A stretch of DNA of 64,000 nt from Pseudomonas pharyngis (lineage in GTDB: Bacteria; Pseudomonadota; Gammaproteobacteria; Pseudomonadales; Pseudomonadaceae): contig NZ_BQID01000011.1 of assembly GCF_021602345.1 (NCBI RefSeq), positions 62,001 to 126,000 on the forward strand. Reading direction: 5' to 3'. The notes under the pieces are model-generated. The model was not told where the DNA came from. It saw nothing but the letters and a program-made list of their open reading frames with translations, and did no database searches. Made by a program: the position numbers and the translations under genes. This document shows positions 33,938 to 42,245 of the stretch, one piece after another. Positions within the stretch are counted from its first letter, which is position 1; every line of letters starts with the position of its first letter.

Positions 33938-34930
33938 TCAACGAATGTCCTGAGCCTTCCACCAGCCACAGAACTCATCGAGGGCCGTCCACAGACTGAC
34001 TTTCGGATCGTAGTCCAGATAATGCCGGGCGCGACTGATGTCGAGGGTGAAATTTTTGTTCATCACCTGCATGCCCAGACGCGACAGGGTCGGCTCGGGA
34101 CGCCCGGGCCAGAGCTTGCACACACCTTCGTTGAGCGCCGCCACGCTGTAGGCCAGACCGTAGGAACGGTACTTGGTGACCTGTGGGACTTCCATCTTGC
34201 GCATCACGTAATTGACCACATCCCACAGCGGCACCGGGGCGCCGTTGCTGATGTTGTAGGCCTTGCCCAGCGCGGAAGCGTCGGCCAGCAGACTGCTGAG
34301 CAACGCCTCGTTGAGGTTGTGCACGCTGGTGAAATCGACCTTGTTCAGACCGTTGCCGATGATTGCCAGACGCCCCTTGCGCTGCATGTTCAGCAAGCGC
34401 GGGAAGATGCTCATGTCACCGGCGCCAGTGACGAAACGCGGGCGCAGGGCGAGGGTTTCGAGGCCGAATTCCTGGGCGCCGAAGACCTTTTGCTCGGCCA
34501 GGTATTTGGTCGCCGCATAGTGATGCTTGAAGCGCTTGGGCACTTGCTCTTCGGTCAGGCCGAGATGATCGCGACCGTCAAAGTAGATCGAGGGCGACGA
34601 CAGATGCACCAGCCGCCGAACCCGTTGCTTCAGGCAGGCCTCGACCACGTTTTCGGTGACCTGCACATTGCCCTGATGGAAGTCCTGATAACGGCCCCAC
34701 AGGCCGACCGCGCCGGCGCAATGCACCACGGCTTCGACGTCATTGCACAGTTCACGCACCAGATCCGGATCACTCAAATCGCCTTGAACGAACTCGGCAC
34801 CGCGACGCACCAGATGCTCGACACCCTCGGCCCGGCGACCGTTGACCCGCACGTCCAGGCCCTGCTCCAGGGCGAAACGCGCAAAGCGTCCGCCAATGAA
34901 GCCGCTTGCGCCGGTGACCAGAATTTTCAT
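33938..34930 (-). CDS. NAD-dependent epimerase/dehydratase (extended SDR)
   Basis: 330 residues. The N-terminal motif GASGFIGGRFARFAL (TGxxGxxG) binds NAD(P). The active-site pair is YAATK (HHYAATKYLAEQ) with Ser in HLSSPSIYFDG. The C-terminal part resembles 3-beta-hydroxysteroid dehydrogenase or nucleoside-sugar epimerase proteins. In P. aeruginosa a homologous gene lies near argP (PA4361 region, from memory). It has no obvious operon partner here; argP is 55 nt upstream on the same strand. Substrate unknown. Confidence 0.85.
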   Translation of the reverse strand: MKILVTGASGFIGGRFARFALEQGLDVRVNGRRAEGVEHLVRRGAEFVQGDLSDPDLVRELCNDVEAVVHCAGAVGLWGRYQDFHQGNVQVTENVVEACLKQRVRRLVHLSSPSIYFDGRDHLGLTEEQVPKRFKHHYAATKYLAEQKVFGAQEFGLETLALRPRFVTGAGDMSIFPRLLNMQRKGRLAIIGNGLNKVDFTSVHNLNEALLSSLLADASALGKAYNISNGAPVPLWDVVNYVMRKMEVPQVTKYRSYGLAYSVAALNEGVCKLWPGRPEPTLSRLGMQVMNKNFTLDISRARHYLDYDPKVSLWTALDEFCGWWKAQDIR

Positions 34931-34984
34931 GTAGAGCTCCGCTGTCTTTCGTTTTGCCTGATTCGTGAGTCTTGACGCTGGCCG

Positions 34985-35878
34985 TCAGTCCAACGGCACC
35001 AGCCATTGCGCCGACGAGCGCACCAATTGTTCGGTCAACAGCCCGAGCAACTGACCGCCATTGCGCCAATGATGCCAGTACAAGGGCACGTCGATCGGTT
35101 TATCTGGCAACAGTTCGCGCAGCACGCCGCGCTCCAACTGCTCGCGGACCTGTAATTCCGGCACCAGGCCCCAGCCGAGCCCGGCTTCGGTCAAGCGGAG
35201 GAAACCTTCGGACGACGGGCACAGGTGATGTTCGAAACCGCCATCGACGCCGAGGGACGCGAGGTATCGATGCTGGAGAAAATCGTCAGGGCCGAACACC
35301 AGCGCCGGGGTGCGCGGTAATTGTTCTGCCCGTACGCCGTCGGGGAAATGCCGCTCGATGAACGCCGGGCTGGCCAGCGCTCGATAGCGCATCGCCCCGA
35401 GCAACACGCTGCGTGCCCCCGCCACCGGCCGCTCGCTGGCGCACAGGCAACCGGCCACTTCACCGGCGCGCATGCGTTTGAGGCCGACAGTCTGATCTTC
35501 GACAATCAGATCCAGCAATAGATGTTGTTCGGCGCAGAAGTCGCCCACCGCCTCGGCCCACCAGGTGGCGAGACTGTCGGCATTCAGGGCGATACGCAGG
35601 CGCTCCGGCAGGCCCTCTTCGTCCAGCGCAGGCACCAGCGTCTGCAAATCCCGTTCGAGCAGGCGCACCTGCTGCACATGGTTGAGCAGGCGCCGGCCAA
35701 TTTCGGTAGGCGACGGCGGCGTGCCACGCACCAGAACCGGCTGGCCGACCCGCGCTTCCAGCAGTTTGATCCGCTGGGAGATCGCCGATTGCGAAAGACC
35801 CAGCACCTGCGCCGCCCGTTCGAATCCGGCCTGCTCGACCACGGCGGCCAGAGCGGAAAGCAATTTGTAGTCGAACAT
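34985..35878 (-). CDS. argP: LysR-family regulator ArgP (IciA)
   Basis: 297 residues, starting MFDYKLLSALAAVVEQAGFE, a signature of ArgP. HTH: FERAAQVLGLSQSAISQRIK. The effector domain follows (RLRIALNADSLATWWAEAVG). ArgP proteins sense lysine and arginine and activate the LysE/ArgO exporter gene, here located divergently at 36382 beyond a small ACT-domain gene. This conserved layout supports the assignment. Confidence 0.88.
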   Translation of the reverse strand: MFDYKLLSALAAVVEQAGFERAAQVLGLSQSAISQRIKLLEARVGQPVLVRGTPPSPTEIGRRLLNHVQQVRLLERDLQTLVPALDEEGLPERLRIALNADSLATWWAEAVGDFCAEQHLLLDLIVEDQTVGLKRMRAGEVAGCLCASERPVAGARSVLLGAMRYRALASPAFIERHFPDGVRAEQLPRTPALVFGPDDFLQHRYLASLGVDGGFEHHLCPSSEGFLRLTEAGLGWGLVPELQVREQLERGVLRELLPDKPIDVPLYWHHWRNGGQLLGLLTEQLVRSSAQWLVPLD

Positions 35879-35974
35879 CAGTTTTCCTAATGAGCGATCA
35901 GCACTATTGGTTTTTCTTATACCGCGTCAACCGGGAGAATAGCCAGCAAGCACTCTTTATCAAGGATCACCCCC

Positions 35975-36376
35975 ATGGCTGGCGAAACCTCGTTGACCAC
36001 CCTGCTGCGCAGCATGAGCCCGCAGCTCAATGCCGGCGAATTCGTGTTCTGCACCTTGTCCGACGGCGAGTTGCCGAGCGGCCTGGAAGTCGTAGGCAGT
36101 TTCCGTGAACAGGAAGGCCTGACGGTGATTCTCGAACGCTCCCACGCCGAGCGCGCCGGTTTCCACTTCGACTACGTCGCGGCCTGGATCACGCTGAACG
36201 TGCATTCGGCACTGGAAGCCGTCGGCCTGACCGCCGCCTTCGCCACCGCACTCGGCAAGGCCGGGATCAGCTGCAACGTGATTGCCGGCTACTACCACGA
36301 CCATTTGTTCGTCGGTCAGGCCGAAGCCGAACGTGCCATGCAAGTGCTGCGCGATCTCGCAGCCAACGCGGAGTAA
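35975..36376 (+). CDS. ACT-domain protein (ACT_7 / DUF3335-like)
   Basis: 133 residues with two ACT-like halves: LSPQ-type start MSPQLNAGEFVFCTLSDGEL and the second half AWITLNVHSALEAVGLTAAF, ending SCNVIAGYYHDHLFVG. ACT modules bind amino acids. The gene lies between argP (divergent) and the LysE-type exporter (5-nt gap), so a role as amino-acid sensor for that export system is likely. ATG 35975 (MAGETSLTTLL) follows AAGGATCACCCCC. Confidence 0.82.
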   Translation: MAGETSLTTLLRSMSPQLNAGEFVFCTLSDGELPSGLEVVGSFREQEGLTVILERSHAERAGFHFDYVAAWITLNVHSALEAVGLTAAFATALGKAGISCNVIAGYYHDHLFVGQAEAERAMQVLRDLAANAE

Positions 36377-36381
36377 TCGTC

Positions 36382-36984
36382 ATGTGGCAAAGCTATACCA
36401 ACGGTTTGCTGGTGGCGTTCGGGCTGATCATGGCGATCGGCACGCAAAATGCCTTTGTCCTGGCCCAGAGCCTGCGGCGTGAACATCACCTGCCGGTCGC
36501 TGCATTGTGCGTCGCCTGCGATGCGTTGCTGGTGGCGGCGGGTGTGTTCGGCCTGGCCACGGTGCTGGCGCAGAACCCGACATTGCTGGCGGTCGCCCGC
36601 TGGGGCGGCGCGGTGTTCCTGATCTGGTACGGCAGCCAGGCGTTGCGCAGGGTGTTTTCGAAACAGAGCCTGCAACAGGGTGAAAACCAGACCGTGCGTT
36701 CGCTGCGGGCGGTGATGCTCAGCGCACTGGCGGTGACCCTGCTCAACCCGCACGTCTATCTCGACACCGTCTTGCTGATCGGTTCTCTCGGCGCACAACA
36801 GTCGGTGCCCGGCGCCTATGTCGTGGGCGCGGCGAGCGCTTCGCTGCTGTGGTTCTTCACCCTGGCGTTCGGCGCGGCATGGCTCGCCCCGTGGCTGGCA
36901 CGGCCGAGTACGTGGCGGATTCTCGATCTGTTGGTGGCGGTGATGATGTTCACCGTGGCAGGGCAATTGATATTGGCTTCCTGA
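36382..36984 (+). CDS. LysE/ArgO-family amino-acid exporter
   Basis: 200 residues with six predicted helices. Family hallmarks: GLIMAIGTQNAFVLAQSLRR in helix 1 and the helix 4 motif ALAVTLLNPHVYLDTVLLIG. The protein exports lysine or arginine across the inner membrane. It follows the ACT gene by 5 nt and is probably controlled by ArgP. A palindromic mobile element begins 16 nt after its stop, which may serve as its transcription end. Confidence 0.9.
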   Translation: MWQSYTNGLLVAFGLIMAIGTQNAFVLAQSLRREHHLPVAALCVACDALLVAAGVFGLATVLAQNPTLLAVARWGGAVFLIWYGSQALRRVFSKQSLQQGENQTVRSLRAVMLSALAVTLLNPHVYLDTVLLIGSLGAQQSVPGAYVVGAASASLLWFFTLAFGAAWLAPWLARPSTWRILDLLVAVMMFTVAGQLILAS

Positions 36985-37000
36985 ATTATTCCAAAAGGCT

Positions 37001-37266
37001 AAGGGGATGCCCTCGCTAAATGACGGTCGCGCCGCCCCCCGTAAAGCGCAAGACTAGGCGTGAGGAGCGCGGTTTGGTGGTCCAAATGAGCGACGAACAA
37101 CGACGGATTGCGCTTTACGGGGGGCCGGCCCTTCGGGTTGGAGCTGTGATCGTGCCAAGCGGCGTTGCGGGACTCGAAGAGGCAAAAAGCATCCTCTTCG
37201 TCCCGCGCCTTGCTTGGCACGATCACAGTTCCAACGCGATCCGTCATTTAACGAGGGCATCCCCTT
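37001..37266. mobile_element. 266-bp palindromic MITE-like element
   Basis: The ends are 26-bp inverted repeats with one mismatch (37001-37026 starting AAGGGGATGCCCTCG, and 37241-37266). Inside are two further long inverted repeats: 17-bp arms at 37035-37051 and 37108-37124 (CCCCCCGTAAAGCGCAA), and 24-bp arms with one mismatch at 37137-37160 and 37212-37235 (CTGTGATCGTGCCAAGC core), the latter enclosing another hairpin. The whole element could fold as a three-way junction. Short ORFs on both strands are by-products of the symmetry. No transposase is encoded, and no clear target duplication is seen. Confidence 0.85.
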
Positions 37267-37293
37267 GAACCTCTATCCCACACAGTTGTTGCG

Positions 37294-37322
37294 TGGTTAA
37301 GCCGCACCCCCGGTGCTATGAT
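37294..37322 (+). promoter_or_regulatory. Possible sigma-70 promoter of sodB
   Basis: TATGAT at 37317-37322 with TGGTTA 17 nt upstream, about 100 nt before ATG 37424 and just outside the palindromic element. The -35 box is weak. Confidence 0.35.
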
Positions 37323-37423
37323 CCGAACCCTGCGCCGCAAAGAGTAAAAACTCGCCGGTGCATTTCTGGCCGCCCGTGATCGGCCTTGCGCTCACCGCAA
37401 CAGACCTGATTAGGAGAATCATC

Positions 37424-38020
37424 ATGGCTTTCGAATTGCCGCCGCTGCCTTACGCACACGATGCCCTGCAGCCGCACATTTCCAAGGAAACCCTGGAATT
37501 CCACCACGACAAGCACCACAACACCTACGTCGTGAACCTGAACAACCTGGTGCCAGGCACCGAGTTCGAAGGCAAGACCCTGGAAGAGATCGTCAAGACT
37601 TCCTCGGGCGGCATCTTCAACAACGCCGCTCAGGTCTGGAACCACACCTTCTACTGGAACTGCCTGGCGCCAAACGCCGGCGGTCAACCAACCGGCGCAC
37701 TGGCTGAAGCCATCAACGCGGCTTTCGGTTCGTTCGACAAGTTCAAGGAAGAGTTCAGCAAAACCTCGATCGGCACCTTCGGTTCCGGCTGGGGCTGGCT
37801 GGTGAAAAAGGCTGACGGTTCCCTGGCCCTGGCCAGCACCATCGGCGCCGGCAACCCGCTGACCAGCGGCGACACCCCGCTGCTGACCTGCGACGTCTGG
37901 GAACACGCTTACTACATCGACTACCGTAACCTGCGTCCTAAGTACGTCGAGGCGTTCTGGAACCTGGTCAACTGGAAGTTCGTGGCCGAGCAGTTCGAAG
38001 GCAAGACCTTCACCGCTTAA
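37424..38020 (+). CDS. sodB: Superoxide dismutase, Fe type
   Basis: 198 residues. The metal ligands are in place: His in [13 protein letters not shown], His in [11 protein letters not shown], and Asp/His in [31 protein letters not shown] is typical of Fe-SOD (SodB). It dismutates superoxide in the cytoplasm. ATG 37424 follows TTAGGAGAATCATC (GGAG 7 nt spacing). Terminator just downstream; single gene. Locus order sodB-bifA matches P. aeruginosa PA4366-PA4367. Confidence 0.95.
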   Translation: MAFELPPLPYAHDALQPHISKETLEFHHDKHHNTYVVNLNNLVPGTEFEGKTLEEIVKTSSGGIFNNAAQVWNHTFYWNCLAPNAGGQPTGALAEAINAAFGSFDKFKEEFSKTSIGTFGSGWGWLVKKADGSLALASTIGAGNPLTSGDTPLLTCDVWEHAYYIDYRNLRPKYVEAFWNLVNWKFVAEQFEGKTFTA

Positions 38021-38034
38021 GCTGCACGCCAGAC

Positions 38035-38061
38035 AAAAACCCGGCTTTGCCGGGTTTTTTT
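38035..38061 (+). terminator. Rho-independent terminator of sodB
   Basis: AAAAACCCGGC-TTT-GCCGGG followed by seven T's. Confidence 0.9.
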
Positions 38062-38374
38062 ATACCTGCGGAAATAATCGTGAGTGCGTTGCATCACAAA
38101 CAAGGCTTTTTCCCACACCTGAAGCAGCCCTTCTCGCCTTGCTCCCAAGCCACGGCGAACTAACATCAAAAGAGGAAAAATTGTCCGACGTCCCTCAAGT
38201 TGGAGACCGAAACTACCGACACAGTACAACCAGGGCAAATACTCCAGACAGCAGCATTTCGGCCAAGGCCACGGACAAATTTTCCGCGGCTCGATTGTCC
38301 CTTTGACTGCCAACACGGGATTGCCAATACTCATGGCAACTTGACGCTACCCGCACGGAACAAGGAATAACCCT
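38062..38374. promoter_or_regulatory. Upstream region of bifA
   Basis: No gene is seen in this gap of about 310 bp. Near its end TTGCCA-ATACTCA-TGGCAA (38325-38343) forms a 6-bp inverted repeat about 32 bp before the TTG start, a candidate operator or leader hairpin. AAGGAA at 38362-38367 is the ribosome site. Confidence 0.4.
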
Positions 38375-40426
38375 TTGAAGCTGGAACTCAAGAACAGCTT
38401 GTCGGTGAAGTTGCTCCGGGTCGTGCTCCTGTCGGCATTGATCGTCGGCGTGGTCTTGAGCTGCGCGCAGATCGTGTTCGATGCCTATAAAACACGCCAG
38501 GCCGTCGCCGGCGATGCCGAGCGCATCCTCGACATGTTCCGCGATCCCTCCACCCAGGCGGTCTACAGCCTGGACCGGGAGATGGGCATGCAGGTGATCG
38601 AAGGCCTGTTCCAGGACGACGCTGTGCGTCAGGCGTCCATCGGCCATCCCAACGAAGCGATGCTCGCGCAAAAGTCGCGTGAGCTGCAGCAATCCAACAG
38701 CCGCTGGCTGACCGACCTGATCCTCGGCCAGGAACGCACGTTCACCACCCAGCTGGTGGGGCGCGGGCCGTACAGCGAATATTACGGCGACCTGAGCATC
38801 ACCCTCGACACCGCCACCTACGGTCAGGGTTTCATCGTCAGCTCGGTGATCATCTTCATTTCCGGTGTGTTGCGCGCCCTGGCCATGGGCCTGGTGCTGT
38901 ATCTGGTCTATCACTGGCTGCTGACCAAACCGCTGTCGCGGATCATCGAGCACCTCACCGAGATCAACCCGGACCGCCCCAGCGAACACAAGATCCCGCA
39001 GCTCAAGGGTCACGAAAAAAACGAACTGGGGATCTGGATCAACACCGCCAACCAGCTACTCGAATCCATCGAACGCAATACCCACCTGCGCCATGAAGCG
39101 GAAAACAGCCTGCTGCGCATGGCCCAGTACGATTTCCTCACCGGCCTGCCGAATCGCCAGCAATTGCAGCAGCAGCTGGACAAGATTCTGGTGGATGCCG
39201 GCAAGCTGCAACGGCGGGTCGCCGTCCTTTGCGTAGGTCTGGACGATTTCAAAGGCATCAACGAACAATTCAGCTACCAGACCGGTGACCAGTTGCTGCT
39301 GGCCCTGGCTGACCGGCTTCGTGCCCACAGCGGTCGCCTCGGCGCCCTCGCCCGTCTCGGTGGCGACCAGTTCGCGCTGGTGCAGGCCGATATCGAACAG
39401 CCTTACGAAGCGGCGGAGCTGGCGCAAAGCATCCTCGATGACCTGGAAGCCCCGTTCGCCCTTGATCATCAGGAGATCCGCCTGCGCGCGACCATCGGCA
39501 TCACCTTGTTCCCGGAAGACGGCGACAGCACCGAGAAGCTGCTGCAGAAAGCCGAGCAGACCATGACCCTGGCCAAGACCCGCTCGCGCAACCGCTATCA
39601 GTTCTACATCGCCAGCGTCGACAGTGAGATGCGCCGCCGTCGCGAGCTGGAAAAAGACCTGCGCGACGCCTTGCTGCGCGACCAGTTCTACCTCGTCTAT
39701 CAGCCGCAGATCAGCTACCGCGATCATCGCGTAGTCGGGGTCGAGGCCCTGATCCGCTGGCAGCATCCGGAACACGGCCTGGTGCCGCCGGACCTGTTCA
39801 TCCCGCTGGCGGAACAGAACGGCACCATCATCGCCATCGGCGAATGGGTGCTGGATCAGGCCTGCAAGCAACTGCGCGACTGGCACGATCAGGGCTTCGT
39901 CGACCTGCGCATGGCAGTCAACCTGTCCACCGTGCAACTGCACCACGCCGAGCTGCCACGGGTGGTCAACAACCTGTTGCAGATGTACCGCCTGCCGCCA
40001 CGCAGCCTGGAGCTGGAAGTCACCGAAACCGGCCTGATGGAAGACATCAGCACCGCCGCCCAGCACCTGCTGAGCCTGCGCCGCTCCGGCGCACTGATCG
40101 CTATCGACGATTTCGGCACCGGCTATTCCTCGCTGAGTTATCTCAAGAGTCTGCCGCTGGACAAGATCAAGATTGACAAGAGCTTCGTCCAGGACCTGCT
40201 GGATGACGACGATGATGCGACCATCGTTCGCGCCATCATCCAACTGGGCAAGAGCCTGGGCATGCAGGTGATCGCCGAGGGCGTGGAAACCGCCGAACAG
40301 GAAACCTACATCATTTCCGAAGGCTGCCACGAAGGTCAGGGCTACCACTACAGCAAACCGCTGCCGGCGCGCGAGTTGGGCATTTATCTCAAGCAGGCCC
40401 AGCGCAGCAACGCGGCCATCCTCTGA
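38375..40426 (+). CDS. bifA: Cyclic-di-GMP phosphodiesterase BifA (GGDQF-EAL)
   Basis: 683 residues from a TTG start supported by AAGGAA 7 nt upstream. Two membrane helices (about 12-33 and 155-177) flank a periplasmic domain, and a HAMP-like segment follows. The GGDEF domain has GGDQF (residues 329-333), so cyclase activity is probably lost and the site may bind GTP to tune the partner domain. The EAL domain is complete: EALIRW (457-462), the Asn in MAVNLS, Glu in LEVTETGLM, DDFGTGYSSL, and EGVET near the end. BifA lowers c-di-GMP, favouring swarming over biofilm. The position after sodB matches P. aeruginosa PA4367. Confidence 0.9.
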   Translation: MKLELKNSLSVKLLRVVLLSALIVGVVLSCAQIVFDAYKTRQAVAGDAERILDMFRDPSTQAVYSLDREMGMQVIEGLFQDDAVRQASIGHPNEAMLAQKSRELQQSNSRWLTDLILGQERTFTTQLVGRGPYSEYYGDLSITLDTATYGQGFIVSSVIIFISGVLRALAMGLVLYLVYHWLLTKPLSRIIEHLTEINPDRPSEHKIPQLKGHEKNELGIWINTANQLLESIERNTHLRHEAENSLLRMAQYDFLTGLPNRQQLQQQLDKILVDAGKLQRRVAVLCVGLDDFKGINEQFSYQTGDQLLLALADRLRAHSGRLGALARLGGDQFALVQADIEQPYEAAELAQSILDDLEAPFALDHQEIRLRATIGITLFPEDGDSTEKLLQKAEQTMTLAKTRSRNRYQFYIASVDSEMRRRRELEKDLRDALLRDQFYLVYQPQISYRDHRVVGVEALIRWQHPEHGLVPPDLFIPLAEQNGTIIAIGEWVLDQACKQLRDWHDQGFVDLRMAVNLSTVQLHHAELPRVVNNLLQMYRLPPRSLELEVTETGLMEDISTAAQHLLSLRRSGALIAIDDFGTGYSSLSYLKSLPLDKIKIDKSFVQDLLDDDDDATIVRAIIQLGKSLGMQVIAEGVETAEQETYIISEGCHEGQGYHYSKPLPARELGIYLKQAQRSNAAIL

Positions 40427-40539
40427 AACGTGCCTGCCAGGCCCGACGCAACCCGGGTTCTGCCGGGCATCAACCTGGCTGTTGACCCAGCGCATACCCC
40501 GCGCAAATAAGAAATATTTCCAGCTACAACCCTTTACAC

Positions 40540-40562
40540 ATAATGCGAAAGATTTGCATTAT
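40540..40562 (+). promoter_or_regulatory. Fur-box-like dyad upstream of icmP
   Basis: ATAATGCGAAAGATTTGCAT plus TAT forms a dyad with TAATGC and GCATTA arms, like Pseudomonas Fur sites, 60 nt before ATG 40622. It fits iron-repressed expression of imelysin-type genes. Confidence 0.6.
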
Positions 40563-40621
40563 GTCGCAGTTTTGCGCACCCCCGCGCCTGTCCACTCAAT
40601 CACCGAAGCAGGATGTTCGCC

Positions 40622-41968
40622 ATGATTCGTATGCCTCTGGCTACCGCCAGTCTGCTGGCCATCGCTATTTCCCTCGCCGGTTGCGGCGAAGGTAAAGACA
40701 AAGAAAAGGCCGCCGCTCCTGCGCCGACTCCGGCTGCGAGCACCGCTGCACCGGCTGCGCCTGCTGCTGCCGGTAAAGTCGACGAGGCCGCCGGCAAAGC
40801 CGTTGTCTCGCACTATGCCGACATGGTCTTCGCCGTTTACAGCGATGCCGAATCCACCGCGAAAACCCTGCAAACCGCCATCGACGCGTTCCTCGCCAAG
40901 CCGAACGCCGACACCCTGAAAGCCGCCAAGGCTGCCTGGGTCGCCGCCCGCGTTCCTTACCTGCAGAGCGAAGTGTTCCGCTTCGGCAACACCATCATCG
41001 ACGACTGGGAAGGTCAGGTGAACGCCTGGCCTCTGGACGAAGGCCTGATCGACTACGTCGACAAGTCCTACGAGCACGCACTGGGCAACCCGGGTGCCAC
41101 CGCCAACATCATCGCCAACACCGAAGTACAGGTCGGCGAAGACAAGGTCGACGTCAAGGACATCACCCCGGAAAAACTCGCCAGCCTGAACGAGCTGGGC
41201 GGTTCCGAAGCCAACGTTGCCACCGGCTACCACGCCATCGAATTCCTGCTCTGGGGCCAGGACCTGAACGGCACCGGCCCTGGCGCTGGCAACCGTCCAC
41301 CGTCGGACTACCTGGAAGGCAAAGGCGCAACAGGCGGTCACAACGACCGTCGTCGTGCCTACCTGAAAGCCGTGACCCAGCTGCTGGTCAGCGACCTGGA
41401 AGAAATGGTCGGCAACTGGAAGCCGAACGTGGCCGACAACTACCGCGCCACCCTGGAAGCCGAACCGGCTGAAAGCGGCCTGCGCAAGATGCTGTTCGGC
41501 ATGGGCAGCCTGTCCCTGGGCGAGCTGGCCGGCGAGCGCATGAAGGTGTCCCTGGAAGCGAACTCCCCGGAAGACGAACAGGATTGCTTCAGCGACAACA
41601 CCCACAACTCGCATTTCTACGATGCCAAGGGCATTCGCAACGTTTACCTGGGCGAGTACACCCGCGTCGACGGCACCAAACTGACCGGCGCCAGCCTGTC
41701 GTCGCTGGTGGCCAAGGTCGACCCGGCTGCCGACACCGCGCTGAAAGCCGATCTGGCTGCCACCGAAGCCAAGATTCAGGTCATGGTCGATCACGCCAAC
41801 AAGGGTGAGCACTACGATCAGTTGATCGCGGCCGGCAACACCGCCGGCAACCAGATCGTGCGCGACGCCATCGCTTCGCTGGTCAAGCAGACCGGTTCGA
41901 TCGAAGCCGCAGCCGGCAAGCTCGGCATCAGCGACCTGAACCCGGACAACGCTGATCACGAGTTCTGA
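40622..41968 (+). CDS. icmP: Imelysin-family lipoprotein IcmP
   Basis: 448 residues. Lipoprotein signal with lipobox LAGC, then a flexible Ala/Pro linker (AAPAPTPAASTAAPAAPAAA) and an imelysin-like M75 helical-bundle domain carrying the GxHxxE motif (GYHAIEFLLWGQD). In P. aeruginosa this is the insulin-cleaving outer-membrane protein PA4370. Related proteins take part in iron uptake; whether they cleave peptides or bind iron is debated. ATG 40622 (MIRMPLATAS) follows AGGA; 40613 is an alternative. A Fur-like site upstream and a terminator directly downstream suggest its own iron-controlled unit. Confidence 0.88.
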   Translation: MIRMPLATASLLAIAISLAGCGEGKDKEKAAAPAPTPAASTAAPAAPAAAGKVDEAAGKAVVSHYADMVFAVYSDAESTAKTLQTAIDAFLAKPNADTLKAAKAAWVAARVPYLQSEVFRFGNTIIDDWEGQVNAWPLDEGLIDYVDKSYEHALGNPGATANIIANTEVQVGEDKVDVKDITPEKLASLNELGGSEANVATGYHAIEFLLWGQDLNGTGPGAGNRPPSDYLEGKGATGGHNDRRRAYLKAVTQLLVSDLEEMVGNWKPNVADNYRATLEAEPAESGLRKMLFGMGSLSLGELAGERMKVSLEANSPEDEQDCFSDNTHNSHFYDAKGIRNVYLGEYTRVDGTKLTGASLSSLVAKVDPAADTALKADLAATEAKIQVMVDHANKGEHYDQLIAAGNTAGNQIVRDAIASLVKQTGSIEAAAGKLGISDLNPDNADHEF

Positions 41969-41985
41969 TCAACGCTGTCTGACTG

Positions 41986-42015
41986 AAAAAGGCGACCTTC
42001 GGGTCGCCTTTTTTA
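41986..42015 (+). terminator. Rho-independent terminator of icmP
   Basis: AAAAAGGCGACC-TTC-GGGTCGCC followed by six T's. It separates icmP from the di-haem gene. Confidence 0.9.
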
Positions 42016-42035
42016 TTCCTGCCATACACAAAACC

Positions 42036-42125
42036 CGTGGGAGCGAGCCTGCTCGCGAAAGCATTTTCTGCTTCAACACTTTCAGAAAGGCGAATGCCAC
42101 AATCGCTAGCAGGCTAGCTCCCACA
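42036..42125. repeat. REPIN between icmP and the di-haem oxidoreductase gene
   Basis: Left REP CGTGGGAGCGAGCCTGCTCG (from 42036) and a diverged right REP at 42102-42125 (ATCGCTAGCAGGCTAGCTCC start) where GCGAGC has become GCTAGC on both sides of its own stem, keeping the local palindrome. Confidence 0.88.
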
Positions 42126-42245
42126 AGGGTTTCAGCGATCCTTCACAATTGCCGCAAATCAAGCAAACGATAATTCCTCTTATTCAAACCCCCTCGCCCT
42201 GTTAGACTTTGCGCCTTTAAATTCGCCCCTCTTGCAGGAAGTCTG

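Noticed and set aside
36999-37268. Two 82-residue ORFs, one on each strand, in the lysE-sodB gap
   Set aside because: They are produced by the near-perfect inverted symmetry of the palindromic element and encode related nonsense on both strands.
39056-41959. Long minus-strand ORFs opposite bifA and icmP
   Set aside because: No domain motif, biased composition, and full overlap with well-supported genes.
42169-42185. Fur box before the di-haem gene
   Set aside because: Only one half-site fits and symmetry is poor; kept as a weak remark, not as a feature.
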